From Clostridiales bacterium (lineage in GTDB: Bacteria > Bacillota > Clostridia > Peptostreptococcales > Anaerovoracaceae), in the NCBI GenBank assembly GCA_009778415.1, contig WRJV01000258.1, positions 1 to 9,534 of the forward strand: 9,534 nucleotides of DNA, in the 5' to 3' direction. This document shows, one piece after another, positions 4,710-9,534 of the stretch. The stretch's first letter is position 1. Each line of letters starts with the position of its first letter. Below the pieces are notes generated by a model that saw nothing but the letters and a program-made list of their open reading frames with translations, was not told the origin of the DNA and did no database searches. The translations under genes were made by a program, and so were the position numbers.

Positions 4710-5882
4710 TTATTTCTTTTCCTGCAGGAACTTCGGCACTTCGAGCCAGCTCGGCGTCCACGACTTGGAGTCGTCCTGTGCGCCCGCCGCGCCCCCTTGC
4801 GCCGCCTGCCCTGCGCCCGTGCTGCCGTATTCGCTCGTGGCGGCGTCCACGTCCATGCTGAAATTGTCTCCGCTTGCCGCTGCGTCAAGTATCGCCTGGC
4901 TCCCTGCGCCTATGTTGTCGCTGGGCCTCGCATCGTCAAAGCCGGTAGCGATCACCGTGATTATCATCTCATCCGCAAGCTCTTCCTTGATCGAAGCGCC
5001 AAAGATGAGGATGACGTCCTTGTCGGCTGCGCTCTGAACCTTGTCGGCTGCCTCGTTGACTTCGAGCATCCCGAGGTCGTAACCGCCCATTATGTTGATC
5101 AGCACCGCCCTTGCTCCGTTTATGTTGGTCTCAAGCAGCGGGCTCTCGATGGCGGCCTTGACAGCCTGCTCCACGCGGTTTTCGCCCTTTCCGCGGCCCA
5201 CGCCCATGTGCGCAATGCCCCTGTCGCTCATGATCGTCTTCACGTCCGCAAAGTCCAGGTTTATGATCCCCGATTCGACGATGAGGTCCGAGATGCCTTG
5301 CACCCCTTGCCTGAGCACTTCGTCAGCCATACGGAAAGCTTCAAGGACCGACGTGTTCTTTTCCGATATCTGCAGCAGCTTGTCGTTGGGGACGACCACC
5401 AGCGCGTCCACGTATTTTTTCAGGAATTTTATGCCCAGGTCTGCATGGTCCTTCCTCTTCTTGCCTTCAAATGTGAAGGGCTTGGTGACTACGCCCACCG
5501 TCAGTATGCCCATGTCTTTTGCAGCTTTTGCGATTATCGGCGCCGCCCCTGTGCCTGTCCCTCCGCCCATGCCTGCCGTTATGAACACCATGTCGGAGCC
5601 ATTGATGAATTTCTTAAGGTCTTCGATGCTTTCCTCCGCAGACCTTTGGCCGATCTCCGGGTTGCCCCCGGCGCCCCGCCCTTTGGTCAGTTTTTCCCCT
5701 ATCTGCAGCTTTGCCTCGGATATCGACTCGGCCAGCGCCTGCTTGTCCGTGTTGATAGCCATGAAGCCGACGCCCTTGAGGCCTGCCTCGATCATCCTGT
5801 TGACCGCGTTGCAGCCGCCGCCGCCGATGCCGATGACTTTAATTTGAGCTATTTCGCCTCCGTTTATCTCAAATTGTAACAT
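4710..5882 (-). CDS. ftsZ: Cell division protein FtsZ
   Basis: ATG 5882 to TAA 4712-4710 gives 390 residues, the usual length. GAGGGGGG lies upstream; the alternative TTG at 5885 directly precedes the ATG. FtsZ is the tubulin-like GTPase that polymerises into the cytokinetic ring. The GTP-binding domain shows VIGIGGGGCNAVNRM (16-30), the tubulin signature GGGTGTGA (106-113) and the T7-loop NLDFAD (Asn208, Asp210, Asp213) needed for hydrolysis in the polymer. An Ala/Gly/Asp-rich disordered linker covers about 325-372. The C-terminal peptide WLEVPKFLQEKK (379-390) is the tail that binds membrane tethers and regulators such as FtsA or SepF. ftsA is not adjacent. Sbp lies directly upstream and a terminator follows. 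A local promoter probably supplements operon read-through. Confidence 0.97.
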   Translation of the reverse strand: MLQFEINGGEIAQIKVIGIGGGGCNAVNRMIEAGLKGVGFMAINTDKQALAESISEAKLQIGEKLTKGRGAGGNPEIGQRSAEESIEDLKKFINGSDMVFITAGMGGGTGTGAAPIIAKAAKDMGILTVGVVTKPFTFEGKKRKDHADLGIKFLKKYVDALVVVPNDKLLQISEKNTSVLEAFRMADEVLRQGVQGISDLIVESGIINLDFADVKTIMSDRGIAHMGVGRGKGENRVEQAVKAAIESPLLETNINGARAVLINIMGGYDLGMLEVNEAADKVQSAADKDVILIFGASIKEELADEMIITVIATGFDDARPSDNIGAGSQAILDAAASGDNFSMDVDAATSEYGSTGAGQAAQGGAAGAQDDSKSWTPSWLEVPKFLQEKK

Positions 5883-5947
5883 CAATAAATGCCCCCCTCG
5901 ATATAAAAATGATTCTTAATTACTATATATTACTATACACGCTTATT

Positions 5948-5972
5948 ATCATACCACATATTGTTGAACAAT
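5948..5972 (-). promoter_or_regulatory. Candidate ftsZ promoter with palindrome
   Basis: On the minus strand TGGTATGAT forms an extended -10 (TATGAT at 5953-5948 with TG upstream), about 65 bases before the ftsZ start. No good -35 is seen at the expected distance. The 13-base palindrome ATTGTT-G-AACAAT (5960-5972) covers the spacer and part of the -35 zone and could be an operator. The AT-rich stretch up to the ribosome-binding site contains no gene. Confidence 0.4.
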
Positions 5973-5976
5973 GCAC

Positions 5977-6345
5977 TTACTTTTCTTCCATGTTTTTATT
6001 TTTTTTGTCCAAAAATTTATCCAGCGCTATCCTCCTGCTCGCCGCAAGGTTGTTGAACAGCCTCCCGCCGAAGACCAAAATCGCCGCATAGTAAAGCGGA
6101 ACACCCAGTTTGTCTCCGACGAACGTCAGTATGCCTGCCAGCGCCGCGTTTGTCAGAAACCCGGTCACGAATATCAGGTTGTTGTACTTGCCCTCAAGGT
6201 ACGACCTCAGCGCCCCCACGACCGAATCCATCGCGGCAAGCAGCCCCATAGTAATGTAAAACGAGTACTCCAGCGGGTACGTCACGTTAAACACGAAGCC
6301 GAGCGCTATGCCGGCTGCAAGCCCGATCAGCATTACAATAGCCAA
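5977..6345 (-). CDS. sbp: Small basic membrane protein Sbp (DUF1290)
   Basis: TTG 6345 to TAA 5979-5977 gives 122 residues. AGGAGG at 6359-6354 is eight bases from TTG 6345 but only two from TTG 6351, so 6345 is the better start; use of 6351 would add two residues. Three or four hydrophobic segments are visible: AIVMLIGLAAGIALGFVF (about 2-20), a middle segment with YSFYITMGLLAAMDSVVGAL (about 28-47) and NLIFVTGFLTNAALAGILTF (about 56-75). A fourth runs at about 80-97. The C-terminus is basic (RRIALDKFLDKKNKN). The LAAMDSVVGALRSYLEGKY segment matches the conserved core of the Bacillus Sbp family. Its function is not firmly known; it is a conserved companion of ftsZ. It sits between DUF881 and ftsZ, as expected except that ftsA is missing. 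Confidence 0.88.
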   Translation of the reverse strand: MAIVMLIGLAAGIALGFVFNVTYPLEYSFYITMGLLAAMDSVVGALRSYLEGKYNNLIFVTGFLTNAALAGILTFVGDKLGVPLYYAAILVFGGRLFNNLAASRRIALDKFLDKKNKNMEEK

Positions 6346-6361
6346 ATTCAATACCTCCTCA

Positions 6362-6410
6362 CGCGGGCGATGCCCGCTGGCCGCTAACGCGGGCGGTGCC
6401 CGCCGTCAGC
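6362..6410. repeat. Tandem pair of GC-rich intercistronic hairpins
   Basis: GCGGGC-GAT-GCCCGC (6363-6377) and GCGGGC-GGT-GCCCGC (6389-6403) lie side by side in the gap between the second DUF881 gene and sbp. The second has outer partial pairing GCTAACG (6383-6389) with CGTCAGC (6404-6410) and touches the DUF881 stop codon. The first ends three bases before the sbp ribosome-binding site. They may set mRNA stability or relative expression between cistrons. Confidence 0.65.
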
Positions 6411-7120
6411 TAAACGTTTGTCATGTATTTGTATGCCGCAGGGCCGGCATACCCCTGAATCACTATGTCCTCGGCGAGCTCCACCGAAAACTGCACCCCG
6501 TAAGTCTTCAGCAGCGTGCCGTAGCCTTCGTAGCTGAGCAAATTCGCCGACATCCTCTTCCCGTCGCCGATGGCCCTTATCACGAAGGGCCTGGCAAAAA
6601 CTTGCCCGTTAATCCTGACGGTGTACCCGGAGCATGAAATCTCAGTCCTGTCGACGATCCGCTGGCCGTTTACCGATATGGCTTCCGCGCCGCACCTTTT
6701 CAAGTCGTTTATTATCATGATTATATCAACGTCATGCACGAGCACCACGTTTATGTCCTCCCCGTCGTACAAGGCCCTTGTGCCGTCGTCAATCGTGACC
6801 TTGACGCCAGGCCCCTGCACCGTTTCGTATCCCGAGAACATCTTGTACTTGGATATTTCGTCAACAAGCTCATCCGTTATCTCGCTGAAATCGTCGTCGC
6901 CTTGGGCTGCCTCGTACTTTGCCAGCTGTTCCTCAGCGTCGCTTATCCTGTCTTTGATATTCTCTATTTCGCGCTTCTCGCTCTCGATCGAGGTGCTGTA
7001 CTCGCCCACGGCTTTCGCCGAAACGTACACGCTCTGCCCTTCGGTCACGCCGAACTGGGAAACGAGGAACAGCCCTATTAGGAAACAAAACGCGCCCACA
7101 AGCGGTTTCGCTGCTTTCAT
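6410..7120 (-). CDS. DUF881 family protein (YlxX/YlxW-type), second copy
   Basis: ATG 7120 to TAG 6412-6410 gives 236 residues. GGGAGG lies five bases upstream. Longer frames start inside the GC hairpin at 7134-7150 and are rejected. The N-terminus has one membrane anchor (about 5-23, PLVGAFCFLIGLFLVSQFG). A coiled-coil stretch follows (about 42-72), and then the DUF881 domain: KYKMFSG (91-97), VQGPGVKVTI (101-110), GAEAISVNGQRIV (144-156), TEIS (159-162) and IRAIGD (181-186). The bulk should lie outside the membrane. DUF881 genes are regular members of Gram-positive division clusters but have no established biochemical role. It is clearly paralogous to the next gene (7172-7915), sharing motif order and spacing. 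Confidence 0.85.
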   Translation of the reverse strand: MKAAKPLVGAFCFLIGLFLVSQFGVTEGQSVYVSAKAVGEYSTSIESEKREIENIKDRISDAEEQLAKYEAAQGDDDFSEITDELVDEISKYKMFSGYETVQGPGVKVTIDDGTRALYDGEDINVVLVHDVDIIMIINDLKRCGAEAISVNGQRIVDRTEISCSGYTVRINGQVFARPFVIRAIGDGKRMSANLLSYEGYGTLLKTYGVQFSVELAEDIVIQGYAGPAAYKYMTNV

Positions 7121-7133
7121 GATGCCCTCCCAA

Positions 7134-7150
7134 CGCGGGCGCTGCCCGCG
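7134..7150. repeat. GC-rich intercistronic hairpin between DUF881 genes
   Basis: CGCGGGC (7134-7140), loop GCT, GCCCGCG (7144-7150) forms a perfect 7-bp stem. It lies in the 51-base gap between the two DUF881 genes, just upstream of the ribosome-binding site of the second. It shares its core with the repeats at 577-602 and 6362-6410. Confidence 0.65.
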
Positions 7151-7171
7151 CAACGCGTACACTCGCGGCGG

Positions 7172-7915
7172 TTAATAATTGGTGCCGTCGCCCGTAGGCA
7201 CTGGTTTTGCGCTCTTAAACGAAACAACCCCGGTGTACCTTGCGATTGCTATTTCTTCCCGCTGCGTTATGTCCACAATCCAGTTGTACTTCTTTTTCAT
7301 CGTCTCGATTATCCCGCCCCTGATGGTCAGCGCGGACTCGATGATGGCGGGGTTCCCCACCGCCTTTACCGTATATGGCGGCGCCGTCGCGGACCCGTTG
7401 ATGTTTATCCCGTTCCCGGCAAGGCTTATTTCTGTAGTTCCGACTATCCTCTGCTCGTTTATCGATATCGCCTCTGCCCCTGCTTCTTTCAACTTGTTTA
7501 TCAGGCTCAAGAACTGCTCCGAATTGTAAAGTATGCTGTTGTAGTCGTCTTGGTATTCGTCCGTTTTTGCGGAGTCCTTGATTGTGATCACAATGCCCGG
7601 CCCCTGCACGTCCAGTACGCCCGACGCCATCTTGTATTTTTCCAAGTCGGAAACGAGCGCCTTGAGGAAATCGTCTTCTGCGGTTTTCTCCGACTCGATT
7701 TTCTTCATCCTGTCTTCAAGCTCTACGAGCTCGCTCAAAGCGTCCTCTTTCTCGCCTCTCAGCATCTTCAGCTCTTCTTCGTACTGCTTTAGCTTGATGA
7801 TTGGAACGAGCCCCCCTTGGTCTGAGCCGTCAGTGGTCAGTATCTGCACAGAAAGCACCCATCCAATAAGAAGCGCCATAATCCCGATCGTGATCATCGC
7901 ACTGGCTTTTTTCAT
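7172..7915 (-). CDS. DUF881 family protein (YlxW/YlxX-type), first copy
   Basis: ATG 7915 to TAA 7174-7172 encodes 247 residues. GGAG lies eight bases upstream of the start. A single membrane segment (about 6-25, AMITIGIMALLIGWVLSVQI) is followed by a clear coiled coil (about 41-93, rich in Glu, Lys and Leu heptads). The DUF881 domain follows: KYKMASG (93-99), VQGPGIVITI (103-112), GAEAISINEQRIV (146-158), TEIS (161-164) and VKAVGN (183-188). The anchor, coiled coil and extracytoplasmic domain suggest a membrane-attached partner of the divisome, which is inference. It starts 18 bases after the ftsQ stop and so is in the same operon. Compared with the second copy it has a longer coiled coil and a Thr/Gly-rich tail. 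Confidence 0.87.
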   Translation of the reverse strand: MKKASAMITIGIMALLIGWVLSVQILTTDGSDQGGLVPIIKLKQYEEELKMLRGEKEDALSELVELEDRMKKIESEKTAEDDFLKALVSDLEKYKMASGVLDVQGPGIVITIKDSAKTDEYQDDYNSILYNSEQFLSLINKLKEAGAEAISINEQRIVGTTEISLAGNGININGSATAPPYTVKAVGNPAIIESALTIRGGIIETMKKKYNWIVDITQREEIAIARYTGVVSFKSAKPVPTGDGTNY

Positions 7916-7933
7916 TAATCTTACTCCATCTCT

Positions 7934-8686
7934 CTATTCGACCCACGGGCTGAACGGAAATTCGTTGCCGCTGCCCACATTAATAATACCTCTTTCTGTA
8001 CCTTTTGTATATAGGTGATACACAAAAGTTTCCAGGTTTCCGTTCTCCATGCTTTTCAATATGTTCTCCGGGGTCCCTTGGCAGATGAGCTGGTCGTATA
8101 TGTACGCCTTGACTGCAACGGTTGATATGTCTATCCTCTTGAAGTATACCCCCGTTTCCTCCATCGCCCCTACGATCTTCAGCGACCCTGTCAGGGCGCC
8201 GGTCTCTTCCGTTTCGATGGGCTTTCCCTCGTCCATCGTCTTGATCACCATGCCCGTGATGAGCGGAAGTTTTGGCTCCACGTCTGTTTTGCGCAGCACC
8301 AGCCCGTCCCCGTCCAAAATGATGAACGCGCCCGCGAACGGGACTGCCGCCGATTCGCTCCTCTCTTCGACTATTATGACCACTGTCCCCGGCAGCGTCC
8401 TCTTTACCCTGGCATTTTTGATGTACGGGTCTTTTAACAAGGCCTCCTTGATTTTTTTCGTCTTGACCCCAAAGATGTTGTCTCCGGCCTTCGCGTCTGC
8501 CTTGCTTATGATCTGCTCTTTCGTGTAATAGCTGTTGCTTTCGACGGTTATACCCTGCACGTCGAAGATGGATGACGACAGCAGGCAGTACAAACCGACA
8601 CCTGCTGCGATGATCGCGATCAGCCTCAGCAGGTAGTGCTTCTTGCGCCTTTTTCGCTTTCTCTTCTTTTGTGCCTCCTCTGCCAT
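7934..8686 (-). CDS. ftsQ: Cell division protein FtsQ/DivIB
   Basis: ATG 8686 to TAG 7936-7934 gives 250 residues. GAAGGG lies close upstream. The order is the family's: a short, very basic cytoplasmic tail (KKRKRKRRKK, 7-16), one membrane helix (18-37) and the POTRA domain (about 41-109). The POTRA domain includes FDVQGITV, KAGDNIFGVK, DPYIKNARVKRTLP and a final strand, VVIIVEERS. The beta domain follows (about 112-205, FIILDGDGLVL and LPLITGM). DivIB/FtsQ is a bitopic scaffold that, with FtsL and DivIC, links early division proteins to septal peptidoglycan synthesis. It starts 16 bases after the murG stop and is followed 18 bases later by DUF881, so transcription is certainly joint. The C-terminal tail (NEFPFSPWVE) is short, as in clostridial members. 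Confidence 0.92.
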   Translation of the reverse strand: MAEEAQKKRKRKRRKKHYLLRLIAIIAAGVGLYCLLSSSIFDVQGITVESNSYYTKEQIISKADAKAGDNIFGVKTKKIKEALLKDPYIKNARVKRTLPGTVVIIVEERSESAAVPFAGAFIILDGDGLVLRKTDVEPKLPLITGMVIKTMDEGKPIETEETGALTGSLKIVGAMEETGVYFKRIDISTVAVKAYIYDQLICQGTPENILKSMENGNLETFVYHLYTKGTERGIINVGSGNEFPFSPWVE

Positions 8687-8702
8687 CTGCCCTTCTTTCC
8701 TG

Positions 8703-9534
8703 TTACTGCCGGTCGATGCCTAGGTTGTCGTATATGATTTCAACTGCCCGGCATTTCGCCGATTGCCCGACCGCCGCCTCCATCGCCTCCAAAACGCCCC
8801 TGTCGCTTTTCATCTCCAGCAATGCGCTTATCAGCTTCTCTGCGCTAAACTCCCTTTCTTCAATCAGCAGAGCGCTGCCCCTGTCCGAAACTGCCCTGGC
8901 ATTGAAGTATTGGTGGTTCCCCACCACATTTGGCGAAGGGACGAGTATGGCGGGCTTCCCGCACACGGCGATTTCCGATATTGCCAGCGCCCCTGCCCTG
9001 CTTATCACGATGTCGCTTGCGGCCATGAGCTGATCCATTTCGTCAAGGTAAGGCAATACGCGAATGTTCTCGCCTAATTCTACCCCTCGCTCTGCAAACC
9101 CCGAAATCACTGCATCGTAATGCCGGCGCCCTGTAGCAAAAAAAAGCGCGATGCCCTCTACCCCGGAAAACACGGCAGCGGCTTCCGACACCACCTCGTT
9201 CATCTTGCCCGCGCCTTGGCTCCCCCCGAACGAAAGGACCGCGAAACAGTTGTCCGGCACGCCCAGCCGCGCCCTGGCTGCATGTTTGTCTGAACAGTAA
9301 AAGCCTTTTCTCACGGGGTTCCCGGTAAACACTACCTTGCCTTGGTTCTTAAACCTCGGCCCTGCTTCCTCAAATCCTGTAAATATTTTTTCGACGTGCT
9401 TTTCGAGCATCTTGTTCGTAAGCCCGGGGAACGCGTTCTGTTCGTGTATGAACGCTTTTATCCCCATCTCGCCCGCGACTTTTACGACAGGCCCGCACAC
9501 GTACCCGCCGGTCCCAATCACTATGTCCGGCCTA
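8703..9534 (-). CDS. murG: MurG, lipid II synthase, 5' part outside window
   Basis: The frame is open to the right edge (codons RPDI precede the GTG at 9521) and ends at TAA 8705-8703. About 276 residues are visible; the family has about 360, so roughly the first 85 are missing. MurG transfers GlcNAc from UDP-GlcNAc to lipid I at the inner face of the membrane, making lipid II for peptidoglycan. Visible hallmarks are RPDIVIGTGGYVCGPVVKVA at the start, HEQNAFPGLTNK, the glycine-rich VLSFGGSQGAGKMNE, and the donor-sugar site AGALAISEIAVCGKPAILVP followed by NHQYFNARA. No defect is seen. murB or murA, often found between murG and ftsQ, are absent here. Confidence 0.96.
   Translation of the reverse strand, partial: RPDIVIGTGGYVCGPVVKVAGEMGIKAFIHEQNAFPGLTNKMLEKHVEKIFTGFEEAGPRFKNQGKVVFTGNPVRKGFYCSDKHAARARLGVPDNCFAVLSFGGSQGAGKMNEVVSEAAAVFSGVEGIALFFATGRRHYDAVISGFAERGVELGENIRVLPYLDEMDQLMAASDIVISRAGALAISEIAVCGKPAILVPSPNVVGNHQYFNARAVSDRGSALLIEEREFSAEKLISALLEMKSDRGVLEAMEAAVGQSAKCRAVEIIYDNLGIDRQ

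Noticed and set aside
4701..5879. 392-codon plus-strand open frame opposite ftsZ
   Set aside because: It mirrors ftsZ, is rich in His, Arg, Cys and Val as expected from the antisense of a GC-rich gene, and lacks any recognised motif.
1..9534. CRISPR array, tRNA or rRNA genes
   Set aside because: I saw no regularly spaced repeats and no cloverleaf or conserved rRNA segments on either strand.

Overview
This window most likely comes from a Gram-positive, clostridia-like member of the Bacillota. The evidence is the division-gene block on the minus strand of the right half: murG, ftsQ/divIB, two DUF881 (YlxW/YlxX-type) genes, sbp and ftsZ. Sbp and paired DUF881 genes next to ftsZ are typical of this phylum. 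Strong GAGGTGA/AGGAGG ribosome-binding sites and TTG starts agree. I cannot name the genus.

Layout. (1) Positions 1-2000 form a mixed accessory region. It holds a 5'-truncated hypothetical gene, the 3' end of an IS4/IS1634-type transposase whose catalytic Glu position is now Gly, and a complete-looking type I toxin-antitoxin locus (28-residue holin-like toxin, convergent antisense RNA, both promoters, shared terminator, terminal inverted repeats). It also holds a possible second transposase remnant, a small DUF6788-like gene followed by a truncated nucleotidyltransferase start, and a C-terminal fragment of a JAB/DUF4329-like toxin domain. (2) Positions 2010-3780 hold an intact two-gene AbiE-like module on the minus strand: a winged-helix regulator overlapping an AbiEii-like nucleotidyltransferase, with an 11-7-11 perfect inverted repeat lying on the promoter. 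(3) Positions 3843-4622 encode a SpoU/TrmH-family RNA 2'-O-methyltransferase. (4) Positions 4663-9534 carry ftsZ with its terminator, then sbp, two DUF881 genes, ftsQ and the 3' part of murG, all on the minus strand and therefore transcribed from murG towards ftsZ.

How the parts relate. MurG makes lipid II, FtsQ/DivIB is a divisome scaffold, DUF881 proteins and Sbp are small membrane partners, and FtsZ forms the division ring. ftsA is absent between sbp and ftsZ, and no sporulation genes (spoIIGA/sigE) follow ftsZ. The left part looks like a place where toxin-antitoxin modules and insertion sequences have repeatedly landed and decayed beside the conserved division block. A small GC-rich hairpin family (core GCGGGC-N3-GCCCGC, sometimes with CTAAC/GTTAG flanks) occurs in both halves.
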